Below are positions 34,461 to 42,288 of a stretch of DNA of 53,228 nucleotides, piece by piece. This DNA is from Phycisphaerales bacterium (GTDB lineage: Bacteria; Planctomycetota; Phycisphaerae; Phycisphaerales; SM1A02). Numbering within the stretch: position 1 is the first letter of the stretch; each line of letters begins with the position of its first letter. Where the stretch lies: NCBI GenBank assembly GCA_030748455.1, contig JASMLY010000078.1, forward strand, positions 1 to 53,228. Reading direction: 5' to 3'. Below the pieces are notes generated by a model, which was not told the DNA's origin, ran no database searches, and saw only the letters and a list, made by a program, of their open reading frames with translations. The translations under genes and the position numbers were made by a program.

Positions 34461-35828
34461 TTAAAGTTTTACTCTTGACGCAATCGTATAGGCAGTCAAC
34501 GAGTCTTTTGCTTCAGAAATGACTCTAGCGATTGGTTCTGTATTGCTAGCGCGAACATGGAGCCAACCCTCTTCAAAATCAATTCGAAGACCATCACTAT
34601 TGTTTTGTTTCTCGTCCGTATATGCAACTTGGAGGCGTTTCATCTCTTCCTGAAGCGCGGGTATGCCACCGAGGTCAGCAAGGTCTATGGTTTTCTTCAT
34701 GATGTGATATCGAGGCAAGGCATCGACCAAGGTTGAGAGCCGTTCATTTCTTGTTTGCATGAAGTCTAAAATGATCGCCATCCCGCTGAGGCTATCGCGT
34801 ACCCAACAAACTTGTGGAAAAATGACTCCGCCATTCCCTTCGCCTCCAATGATTGACCCGTGAGCTTTCATCACACTTGCGACATTCGCTTCTCCAACAG
34901 CAGATCGGTACACCTTGGATTCATAGGCGTTTGCGATGTCGTCGATCATTCTACTTGTCGAGAGATTGGCCGCAATTGACGAGGCGTTGTGTTTATGTAA
35001 CCAATGTTCAGTAGCTAATGCGAGGGTGTATTCTTCACCTATGTATCGCCCATTCTCATCAACGATGGCAAGGCGATCTGCGTCTGGGTCTTGAGCAAAA
35101 CCAACATCTGCATCAAATTTCACAACAGCATCGCACAGCCCTTCAAGGTTTGCTTCTTTGGGTTCCGGTTCATGGGCAAACAAACCCGTTGGTTCGCCGT
35201 TGAGATGCAACACGTCACAGCCGAGGTGTTCTAACAGCCGCAGACCCCCAACACACCCAGCGCCATTGATTGAATCGAGCACGACCCTGAATTGCTTCTT
35301 TTGAATCGGTTGTGGTTCAATTGATCCAAAAACTTTTGCAATGTGCGTGTCGTGTCCACATTCGTTGTGCTCTAAAAACCCCTCTTGCGTACCGATTTGT
35401 TTTGGAGCACGTTTTCTTTCATGAAACCGTGCGATGATCTCTTTCGCATCTTCAACAGGTGGTGCAAGCCCGTCACCATCGAGGCATTTCAGACCATTCC
35501 ACGGAGTTGGGTTGTGGGAGGCGGTGATAATGATGCCACCATCTGCTTGCGTTGCACCAATCATCACACCTGCAGTTGGAGTTGCGACGATGCCAAGGTC
35601 AATGACTTCACAACCGCACTCTACAAAAGCTTCAGCGACGCCCCTTGCTAGCACAGGACCACTTGGTCTACTGTCACGTGCAATACACAATTTCGGGACG
35701 CGCCCGAGTCTGTCGATGAGAAATGATGCGAAAGCCGCAGCGTAACTATTTGCTACTTCTTGGGTCATTGTTTTTCCGACAATCCCACGGGCACCGGAAA
35801 CAGAGAGCATTAATGGAGCGTTCGTCAT
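34461..35828 (-). CDS. Phosphohexomutase (phosphoglucosamine/phosphomannomutase family)
   Basis: 455 residues in four alpha-D-phosphohexomutase domains: MLSVSGARGIVGKT at the N-terminus, the catalytic phosphoserine loop TASHNP, the metal-binding loop DPDADRLAI, the sugar-binding loop GEGNGG and the C-terminal phosphate loop RASNTEP. The enzyme moves phosphate between C1 and C6 of a hexose or hexosamine. GlcN is a plausible substrate because a UDP-sugar pyrophosphorylase lies 2.4 kb away, but specificity cannot be read from the sequence. The start at 35828 overlaps the PTPS-like stop by 4 bp; the longer upstream frame is unrelated to the family. Confidence 0.88.
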   Translation of the reverse strand: MTNAPLMLSVSGARGIVGKTMTQEVANSYAAAFASFLIDRLGRVPKLCIARDSRPSGPVLARGVAEAFVECGCEVIDLGIVATPTAGVMIGATQADGGIIITASHNPTPWNGLKCLDGDGLAPPVEDAKEIIARFHERKRAPKQIGTQEGFLEHNECGHDTHIAKVFGSIEPQPIQKKQFRVVLDSINGAGCVGGLRLLEHLGCDVLHLNGEPTGLFAHEPEPKEANLEGLCDAVVKFDADVGFAQDPDADRLAIVDENGRYIGEEYTLALATEHWLHKHNASSIAANLSTSRMIDDIANAYESKVYRSAVGEANVASVMKAHGSIIGGEGNGGVIFPQVCWVRDSLSGMAIILDFMQTRNERLSTLVDALPRYHIMKKTIDLADLGGIPALQEEMKRLQVAYTDEKQNNSDGLRIDFEEGWLHVRASNTEPIARVISEAKDSLTAYTIASRVKL

Positions 35829-36181
35829 GGTCGGTATGTTGCTTTGCAGTGCGGGGCTTCTGTAACAGTTACGGAGACAAGAACGGCTGGGGGTGGTATC
35901 TGCATACAACCTGCAATGTACCAAGCGACATGTTCTGCTGTTGGATTATGAGAATCCAATTCTTGAACAACATTGAGGTTTGTGTTTTGAAGAGGGGAGA
36001 TCGCTGAGGAAACTTGCCGCTCTAATTCGAGGAAGTCGACAAGCAGCCCGTCACTATCGAGCCTTTCACCAGAAACAGTGACAACGACATTCCATTCATG
36101 GTCATGTTGATCTTCTTCAACTCCAGAAATTGTCACAGCGTGCGTAGCGGTGAAGGATGATTCGACTGAAACTTCAAACAT
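35825..36181 (-). CDS. 6-pyruvoyltetrahydropterin synthase-fold protein with replaced catalytic triad
   Basis: 118 residues, the normal length for QueD/PTPS (T-fold). The zinc ligands are kept: His14 (FTATHAV), His26 and His28 (QHDHEW), as is the NPTAEHVA substrate-binding segment. By alignment from memory with E. coli QueD, the catalytic Cys of C-x3-HGH is Glu22, and the Asp-His of LDHxxLN are Gln65 and Asn66. Ordinary 6-carboxytetrahydropterin synthase activity is therefore doubtful. Glu in place of the Cys recalls the PTPS-III group proposed to replace dihydroneopterin aldolase in folate synthesis. The start at 36181 overlaps the Nudix stop by 8 bp; the upstream in-frame start is rejected on family length. 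Confidence 0.8.
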   Translation of the reverse strand: MFEVSVESSFTATHAVTISGVEEDQHDHEWNVVVTVSGERLDSDGLLVDFLELERQVSSAISPLQNTNLNVVQELDSHNPTAEHVAWYIAGCMQIPPPAVLVSVTVTEAPHCKATYRP

Positions 36182-36701
36182 CAGTTGCGGTCCATTCTTC
36201 TTGGACAGACCACTTGAATGGTTGAACTGAACAATCAATGTGTACGGCGAAGAATCCGCCTCGGTGCTTAAGAACCAATGGCCAGATGATCGAACGGTCT
36301 GTATCTGGGATATCAAGAGTTTCAACATCATCCACTGCAACCCACTCGAGTGTTCCTTCATCCATCTCCATTGCTCTAATTTCTGATTGATTCACTGGCC
36401 TTGTAACTTCGTATAAGAAAATGAGCCAATGGGTCTCACCCTCATACGCGGTTTCAGCAAGCATTCCAGAGAGGCGAACTTCGTTCATTCGTACGTTCAC
36501 ACCAGCTTCTTCATAAATCTCACGAATCGCGCAGGCATGCGGGCTTTCCCCAATCTTTGCTTCAAGTTTGCCACCGATCGGAGAGTATTGCCCTGCGTTG
36601 GGAGCCTTGCACCGGTGTAGGAGGAGAAGCCGATCTTCGTGATCGTAGAGATAACAAAGGACAGCGATTTTATATGGAAGATCGGTGATGTTTTGTGTCA
36701 T
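36174..36701 (-). CDS. Nudix hydrolase
   Basis: 175 residues. The Nudix box is GGKLEAKIGESPHACAIREI followed by YEEAG, with the expected Gly, Glu and RE-x2-EE-x-G residues. It should hydrolyse a nucleoside diphosphate linked to another group, in an MutT-like fold (about 10-140). The substrate is unknown. It lies between pdxJ and a PTPS-like gene with overlaps on both sides. A role in pterin triphosphate removal, as for FolQ, is possible from context but not shown. Confidence 0.88.
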   Translation of the reverse strand: MTQNITDLPYKIAVLCYLYDHEDRLLLLHRCKAPNAGQYSPIGGKLEAKIGESPHACAIREIYEEAGVNVRMNEVRLSGMLAETAYEGETHWLIFLYEVTRPVNQSEIRAMEMDEGTLEWVAVDDVETLDIPDTDRSIIWPLVLKHRGGFFAVHIDCSVQPFKWSVQEEWTATDV

Positions 36702-37444
36702 GTCGTCGCCTCTTGGATGTGTTCTTTCATGACTTCTACTGCTCTTTTCATACCAACAAAGATCGATCTGCTGACAATTGCGTGTCCGATGTGCAATTCA
36801 CAGATTCCAGGAATTGCTGCGATGCCACCCACATTGAGGTAGTTTAATCCGTGACCAGCATTGCATTGCATCCCTAGAGATTGAACATGGGATGCGGAGT
36901 TCTGCACACGGGAGCGTTGCGTCGCCACTTCCTCGTGTGTGATTGAAAAACCGTTTTTTTCGATCGATTCAGCGTAGGGTCCCGTATGAATCTCGCAAAC
37001 ATCGCACCCTGCATTTTTAGCAGCGTTGATTTGTTCAATCTCAGCATCGATGAATGCACTGACTCGGAGGTTTTCTCTGTGGAGGACCCCGACAATTCGT
37101 TGAATCCGATCGAAATCACCGCAAATATCAAGCCCTCCCTCGGTTGTTATCTCGTCTCTTCCCTCTGGAACCAACATCACCATCTCGGGCATCGTTTTGA
37201 TTGCCAAATCAACCATGGCATCAGTTGCGGCCATCTCTAAATTGAGGGGAGTTCCTACAGAGCTCCGCAGATTTGCAAGGTCATACTCTTGCATGTGCCT
37301 CCGGTCTTCTCTGATATGAAGCGTGATTCCATCAGCCCCCCCAAGCTCGGCCTCCGCGGCAGCCAAAACAGGATTTGGCTCGTACGTTTTGCGGGCTTCT
37401 CGAATCGTAGCGACGTGATCAATGTTGACACAAAGTTTAACCAT
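36698..37444 (-). CDS. pdxJ: Pyridoxine 5'-phosphate synthase
   Basis: 248 residues in a TIM barrel. PdxJ condenses 3-amino-2-oxopropyl phosphate with 1-deoxyxylulose 5-phosphate to make pyridoxine 5'-phosphate (DXP-dependent vitamin B6 pathway). Signatures are VNIDHVATIREAR at the N-terminus, GADGITLHIREDRRHM, VTLVPE-like MLVPEGRDEITTEGG, VSAFIDAE, EIHTGPYA and NAGHGLNYLN. Its stop overlaps the Nudix start by 4 bp. GGGAG precedes the ATG, and a TATACT -10-like box lies at 37470-37475. Confidence 0.95.
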   Translation of the reverse strand: MVKLCVNIDHVATIREARKTYEPNPVLAAAEAELGGADGITLHIREDRRHMQEYDLANLRSSVGTPLNLEMAATDAMVDLAIKTMPEMVMLVPEGRDEITTEGGLDICGDFDRIQRIVGVLHRENLRVSAFIDAEIEQINAAKNAGCDVCEIHTGPYAESIEKNGFSITHEEVATQRSRVQNSASHVQSLGMQCNAGHGLNYLNVGGIAAIPGICELHIGHAIVSRSIFVGMKRAVEVMKEHIQEATT

Positions 37445-37535
37445 GACATACTCCCACGGGGGATCGGCGAGTATACTTCGCCACAGAGCAATTGTACTCT
37501 CTACCCCATGTACGGTTTACGAAACTTTTCTTGTG

Positions 37536-38216
37536 ATGTCAGAATTTGACAAAAAACTTTCTCAGCTCCAAGCCGACCTCAACACCCAAGGCGATCGTGT
37601 TGTTGAGCAACTGTTTCAGTCAGTTGAGGCATGTTTTGGGTGTGACCATACACTCGCCCAATCCGTACTTGCAATTGAAACAACAATCGATCAAGTCGAT
37701 GTAGAAATTGAACGAGCGTGTATCGGCCTTCTGCGGCTAGGTACGACTGACGACAGAAACATTCGTTCAGTTTTAACGATCGTAAAAGTGAACAATGAAC
37801 TTGAACGGATCGCAGATTGTGCAACAACAATCGCTGAAGCTACGGTAAAAAAGGGTGAATTAATTTTACAAGCTCCGACCACGTTTCGTGTGATGGCAAA
37901 CAGTGTTGTTGGTATGGCACGGGACACAAACAAATCACTTGCAGATACCGATACGGAATTCGCAGTCCGGGTGTTGTCGTTCGACGACACGATCAACCGT
38001 TTTCGTAAGGAAATCGTCCTAGATGTCCAGCATCGAACAAGCGAAGGCACGCTCGAGCCACTTGTTGCGTTTGAAATTCTTTCCATTACCCGCGCACTCG
38101 AACGCATTGCCGATCATTGCACGAATATTTGCGAGCAAGTGATTTATCTCGGAACAGGAAAAATAGTTAGGCACCTTCCAGAAGGCTGGACGGCACCAGA
38201 AACACCAGAGTTTTGA
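37536..38216 (+). CDS. PhoU-domain protein
   Basis: 226 residues, all-helical, in two PhoU repeats (about 10-100 and 118-210). The repeats have E-x2-I-x3-D-x2-E-type metal-binding patterns: IETTIDQVDVEIE and later NNELERIADCATTIAE, then SITRALERIADHCTNICE. PhoU proteins restrain phosphate uptake through Pst and signal to PhoR; no pst or pho genes are adjacent here. The start at 37536 gives the normal family length; the longer frame overlaps pdxJ and is rejected. Its stop overlaps the TTG start of the next gene by 4 bp. Confidence 0.9.
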   Translation: MSEFDKKLSQLQADLNTQGDRVVEQLFQSVEACFGCDHTLAQSVLAIETTIDQVDVEIERACIGLLRLGTTDDRNIRSVLTIVKVNNELERIADCATTIAEATVKKGELILQAPTTFRVMANSVVGMARDTNKSLADTDTEFAVRVLSFDDTINRFRKEIVLDVQHRTSEGTLEPLVAFEILSITRALERIADHCTNICEQVIYLGTGKIVRHLPEGWTAPETPEF

Positions 38217-39592
38217 GCTCAGTTCCAACATCTATCAAAGCGATGCTTGCCAACAACGGGCAGGAACATGTTTTGCATTTTTGGGATGAGCTCAACGAAA
38301 AAGAACAAGCAGCATTTGTCCAACAAATCGAATCGATTGACTTTAACGTACTCCTCCATTTGGCTTCGTTGAATTCAAGTGATTCTTGCGGTAACGCAGA
38401 ACAGATTGCCCCTAGTCCATTGATCTCAGTAAATGATGATTCGGTCGATTGGGAACAGGTGAGGTCAGTTGGAGAATCAGTGTTGCAAAAGGGGGCAATT
38501 GGGGTTTTAACAGTTGCCGGAGGTCAAGGAACACGGTTAGGTTGGAGTGGACCAAAGGGGACGTTTCCCGCTACGCCAATTACAGGTAAATCGTTGTTCC
38601 AGTTGATTGCCGAACAAATTCTATTTGCATCAGAAAAATACCAAGTAACAATTCCTTGGTACATCATGACAAGCCAAGAAAATGATGCGGTGACTCGATC
38701 ATTCTTACTCGACAACAATTGCTTTGGTCTTGATCGGACTACGATCTTTGCGTTTCCTCAAGGAGTAGTTCCAGCAGTAGATCAAGATGGAAAAATGCTT
38801 CTAGCAAAAAAGAACCAAATCTTCATGAATCCAGATGGTCATGGCGGTGTCATTACAGCAATGAAACAGAGTGGAGCTCTCGAGGAAATGGTCTCGCGGG
38901 GCATCGAACATTTGTCGTATGTGCAAGTGGACAATCCACTCGTGAAAGCGATCGATCCAAAGTTTATTGGAATACATTGCAGCGAGCAATCTTCTTGCGA
39001 GGTTACAAGCAAATGCGTTCTTAAAAAGGAACCAGAAGAGCGAGTGGGTGTGTTTTGCAAAAAGGGCACAACTACATCGATCGTTGAATATAGCGATTTG
39101 ACGGAACAGCAGACACACGAAACAACTGTAGATGGAAACATAGCGTTTTGTTGTGGATCGATCGCTGCACACCTGATATCAACTCGATTTATTGAACGGG
39201 TTGCAGGCGATTTGCCTTGGCACGTCGCGCACAAAAAAATACCGCACATCGATATTGAAACGGGCGAATTCTGCGAACCAAAGGAACCAAACGCGTGTAA
39301 ATTTGAGCGCTTTGTTTTCGACGTACTTCCACTCGCTGAAAACTCGCTTGTGTTAGAGACTCTTCGTGAAGAAGAATTTGCGCCAATTAAAAATGCATCT
39401 GGAACCGACTCAGCCCAAACATCGATGGAATTGCAAATTCGCCGTGCGATCCAGTGGCTTCAGAACCGAGGTGTTGAAGTTTCGGAATCAGCACTCGTCG
39501 AAATAAGTCCAACGACAGCTTCTTCTGCAGAAGATATCCCAGAAGAGATACTCCCAAAACGTATAGACTCGGGCGAAACAATGGTGTTGTAA
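38213..39592 (+). CDS. UDPGP-family UDP-sugar (probably UDP-GlcNAc) pyrophosphorylase, eukaryote-like
   Basis: 459 residues of the UDPGP type 1 family (UAP1/AGX-like), not the bacterial GlmU type. It has the nucleotide-binding loop VAGGQGTRLGWSGPKGTFP near residue 102, IMTSQENDAVTR, FPQGVVPAVDQDGK, PDGHGG and VDNPLVKAIDPKFIG. The reaction expected is UTP + sugar-1-phosphate to UDP-sugar + PPi. The start is taken as the TTG at 38213, overlapping the PhoU-like stop by 4 bp; an ATG at 38243 is the alternative. Confidence 0.88.
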   Translation: MSSVPTSIKAMLANNGQEHVLHFWDELNEKEQAAFVQQIESIDFNVLLHLASLNSSDSCGNAEQIAPSPLISVNDDSVDWEQVRSVGESVLQKGAIGVLTVAGGQGTRLGWSGPKGTFPATPITGKSLFQLIAEQILFASEKYQVTIPWYIMTSQENDAVTRSFLLDNNCFGLDRTTIFAFPQGVVPAVDQDGKMLLAKKNQIFMNPDGHGGVITAMKQSGALEEMVSRGIEHLSYVQVDNPLVKAIDPKFIGIHCSEQSSCEVTSKCVLKKEPEERVGVFCKKGTTTSIVEYSDLTEQQTHETTVDGNIAFCCGSIAAHLISTRFIERVAGDLPWHVAHKKIPHIDIETGEFCEPKEPNACKFERFVFDVLPLAENSLVLETLREEEFAPIKNASGTDSAQTSMELQIRRAIQWLQNRGVEVSESALVEISPTTASSAEDIPEEILPKRIDSGETMVL

Positions 39593-39595
39593 CCC

Positions 39596-40255
39596 ATGGA
39601 AGCGTGGATCAACGAGATATTTTCGCTAGTTGACCCTACGTGGGGGCCATGGGTTGTCTTCGGGCTGCTGTTGTTGTCTGGCTTTGGAATACCCCTTGGC
39701 GAAGACATCATAGTCATCCCCGCGGGGATGATTGTTGCACATGGTGGTATGCCCTTTTGGCCAACAATGCTTGCAGCATATTGTGGTGTTGTGTTTGGTG
39801 ACTTGCTCTGGTTTCAGGTGTGCTCTACGTTTGGTACGAGGATATTGCACCAACGCTGGTTCAGACGTTTTTTTCACCCCAAGCGCATGCTACAAGTAAA
39901 GTATCAGTTCGACAAACGTGGAAGCTGGGTGATTGTGCTTGCGAGGTTTATTCCAGCGAGTCGTACAACGACAATCACCGTTGCGGGTTTGATGCACATG
40001 CCATTGTATAAGTTTGCATTGCCAACAGTACTCTGTTGTCTGATCACAGCACCAATGCAACTATTTGCAGGCTGGTGGATTGCTGAAAGTTTGCAAGCAA
40101 AAAGCAGTGTTGAATTGATTGCTCGCTTATTAGGACTAGTGATGGTAGTGTTTGCACTCATTTGGGCATACAGGTTGTGGTCAAGCCATAGAGCCACAGG
40201 AAAGCGCGTACCTCGCGCTAAAGTTTCCTGGTTGAGGCGTTTTCAAGAACGTTAA
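39596..40255 (+). CDS. DedA (VTT/SNARE-associated) family membrane protein
   Basis: 219 residues with about five hydrophobic segments and the DedA pattern GFGIPLGEDIIVIPAGMIVA, YCGVVFGDLLWF and ARFIPASRTTTITVAGLMHM. Some family members act as undecaprenyl-phosphate or phospholipid flippases, and membrane-embedded Glu/Asp and Arg are needed for activity; comparable residues are present (GEDII and ARFIPASR). It starts 3 bp after the pyrophosphorylase stop, so it is probably cotranscribed. A second VTT-type protein is encoded at 44604-45206. Confidence 0.88.
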   Translation: MEAWINEIFSLVDPTWGPWVVFGLLLLSGFGIPLGEDIIVIPAGMIVAHGGMPFWPTMLAAYCGVVFGDLLWFQVCSTFGTRILHQRWFRRFFHPKRMLQVKYQFDKRGSWVIVLARFIPASRTTTITVAGLMHMPLYKFALPTVLCCLITAPMQLFAGWWIAESLQAKSSVELIARLLGLVMVVFALIWAYRLWSSHRATGKRVPRAKVSWLRRFQER

Positions 40256-40281
40256 AAAGGCGAGTTTCGTTGTGTTTCGGG

Positions 40282-40287
40282 TATAAT
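40282..40287 (+). promoter_or_regulatory. Perfect -10 box giving a near-leaderless start
   Basis: TATAAT at 40282-40287 lies between the DedA stop and the kinase-transferase fusion gene. The predicted +1 near 40294 falls about 4 nt before the ATG at 40298. No good -35 is visible at 16-18 bp, and no Shine-Dalgarno precedes the ATG. The call depends on the -10 match alone. Confidence 0.4.
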
Positions 40288-40297
40288 GCTCAGACTT

Positions 40298-41431
40298 ATG
40301 AGAACAGTAATAACAGGTCAAATCGGAATGGACAAGAAGCCATACCTCGAGGCGGTGTCGAAGCTCGGTGGCGAACGAGGTGGCAACATTGAAATTTTTA
40401 ATGTCGGGAAAATGATGTACGATGAAGGCCCCGATATTCGAGATGGACGTATTTTAGATTTGCCGCTGAGTAGACTTCATTCGTTGAGACGTGCCGCGAT
40501 CAAGGACATCATTTCTGAGACTACACCGATTGAAGCGCATCCAAATGTAGTTATGAATACGCACGCGACGTTCCGTTGGCGGCACGGTTTGTTTCCTGCA
40601 TTTGACTTTGATCAAATCGAAGAGTTCGAACCTAACTTGTTTATTTGCCTTGTTGATAACATCGAGGTTGTACATGATCGGCTTCATTCAGAGCACGATA
40701 TTGACGCAACTCTTAAGGACTGTATGGTCTGGCGAGAAGAAGAAATTCTAGCAACCGAGTTGCTTGCCCAAGCAGTTGGGTGCAGAAACAATTTTTATGT
40801 ACTGAGTCGAGGTCGCCACCAAAGCACAACTGAAACCTGTTACAGGTTGATTGCTCGACATGACATGAAAAAAGTTTACCCGAGCTTTCCAATGAGCCAC
40901 GTTGTAGACTTGCCAGATGTTCTTGCGGAAATTGACCAATTCAGAGCAGCGTTAGCGGAACACTTTATTACATTCGATCCAGCAGATGTTGATGAGAAAT
41001 TGCTCTTAGACAGAGGAATCGAGGCAGCAAAAGAAGGCAAGGATTGGATCGAGGTGGAACCACATGCGTTTGGTGGAAAAATTGATGGCGACCCAATGCG
41101 TGTTTCTGTGAGGGAAATACTCGACATTGCTGGTGATATAGACGGGCAAATTTATATGCGTGATTTCAGGCTCATTGACCAATCGGATATGATTGTATCC
41201 TTGGTTCCAGAACTTCCAGGGGGAACTCCTGGCCTCTCAAGTGGTGTTGAGCGAGAATTACAACATGCTTGGGAACACACGAAGGAAGTCTACGTCGTGT
41301 GGAAGCCAGAGAAACCACCTTCACCGTTTATTACCGAGACGGCAACAAAGATATTTAAAACGGTTGATGAAGCGCTCGAGTTTTTCCAAGAACAAGGGTA
41401 TTTTGCAATGACCAACCTCTTTGGTCATTGA
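40298..41431 (+). CDS. Fusion of adenylate-kinase-like (archaeal AdkA type) and deoxyribosyltransferase-like domains
   Basis: 377 residues. The N-terminal about 200 residues resemble archaeal adenylate kinase AdkA: TVITGQIGMDKKPY at the P-loop position, FNVGKMMYDEG, RDGRILDLPLSRLHSLRRAA, VVMNTHATFRWRHGLFPAFD. The P-loop is altered (GQIGMDKK instead of GxPGxGKT), so ATP binding is uncertain. The C-terminal about 110 residues (YMRDFRLIDQSDMIVSLVPE and SSGVERELQHAWEHTKEVYVVW) look like the nucleoside 2-deoxyribosyltransferase fold, with the D-x-R and S-x-G-x-x-x-E patterns. It may process or sense a nucleotide; the substrate is unknown. The ATG at 40286 lies inside a TATAAT box, so the start is placed at 40298. 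Downstream truA converges, with the stops overlapping. Confidence 0.7.
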   Translation: MRTVITGQIGMDKKPYLEAVSKLGGERGGNIEIFNVGKMMYDEGPDIRDGRILDLPLSRLHSLRRAAIKDIISETTPIEAHPNVVMNTHATFRWRHGLFPAFDFDQIEEFEPNLFICLVDNIEVVHDRLHSEHDIDATLKDCMVWREEEILATELLAQAVGCRNNFYVLSRGRHQSTTETCYRLIARHDMKKVYPSFPMSHVVDLPDVLAEIDQFRAALAEHFITFDPADVDEKLLLDRGIEAAKEGKDWIEVEPHAFGGKIDGDPMRVSVREILDIAGDIDGQIYMRDFRLIDQSDMIVSLVPELPGGTPGLSSGVERELQHAWEHTKEVYVVWKPEKPPSPFITETATKIFKTVDEALEFFQEQGYFAMTNLFGH

Positions 41432-42201
41432 CCGTCCTCGTATCGAATCCATTCAAGCGACAATCCCTCTGGTGGCATCGTGGCACCAGCACGTGTTCTA
41501 TCTTTTGACAATATGATTTCTGGGATTTCGTCTGCGTTTGTTTTTCCTCTGCCGACATCGAGAAGTGTTCCAACGACAATGCGTACCATATTCCAAAGAA
41601 AACCGTTGCCAGATACGTCAATGGTGATTCTCCATGGTTCTGTTTCGGTAACGTTGCAAGTACCAATGCGACGTACAGTCGACTCTCTACCGTGATTGAG
41701 TTTTGTAAATGCAGCGAAATCGTGTTCTCCTATGAGAAATGTGCACGCTTCTTGCATGGCAACAACATCAAGATTGTAGGCAGTGTTTGCAACATATCGA
41801 CGGTCGAAGAGCGGCTTTCTTCGTGGGTCCTTGCATCCATGTGCAAGGCAATAGCGGTACCCTTTCGACGTGCAATCAGCGATTGGGTTGAATGTGTTTG
41901 CAACGATATCTACTTCTAGTATACGAATGTCAGATGGTGCTTTTGAATTTAACGCACACAACATTCGATAGGGCTCAAGGTCGGTCTCAGCATCAAAGAC
42001 GGCGATTTGCCCGTTGGCATGTACGCCTGTATCTGTCCTTGAAGCACCTTGAACAACAACGGGTTGTCTCACTACATCCCGAATTGCACGCTCAAGATCT
42101 TCTTGCACGGTTCTGAGATATGCACCGTGTGTGGGGGCCTGTTTTTGCCATCCGTGAAACTCAGTGCCGTCGTATGCGACCTTCAAACGATATCTTGCCA
42201 T
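41425..42201 (-). CDS. truA: tRNA pseudouridine(38-40) synthase
   Basis: 258 residues. TruA isomerises uridines 38-40 in the anticodon arm. It has the N-terminal YRLKVAYDGTEFHGWQKQ, the catalytic Asp in GASRTDTGVHANGQ, SKGYRYCLAHG, FTKLNHGRESTVRRI, and GNGFLWNMVRIVVGTLLDVG. The start at 42201 fits the family N-terminus; the frame is open further upstream to 42303 but that part is unlike TruA. The 3' end overlaps the fusion gene stop by 7 bp in a convergent arrangement. Confidence 0.94.
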   Translation of the reverse strand: MARYRLKVAYDGTEFHGWQKQAPTHGAYLRTVQEDLERAIRDVVRQPVVVQGASRTDTGVHANGQIAVFDAETDLEPYRMLCALNSKAPSDIRILEVDIVANTFNPIADCTSKGYRYCLAHGCKDPRRKPLFDRRYVANTAYNLDVVAMQEACTFLIGEHDFAAFTKLNHGRESTVRRIGTCNVTETEPWRITIDVSGNGFLWNMVRIVVGTLLDVGRGKTNADEIPEIILSKDRTRAGATMPPEGLSLEWIRYEDGQ

Positions 42202-42288
42202 GTGCACATCATAAGAAACCCCGTGGTTCCATAGTGCGATGCATTGCTCAGAGCGCATAAAAAATGCAAAGTCAGTTATGCTGTTCAA

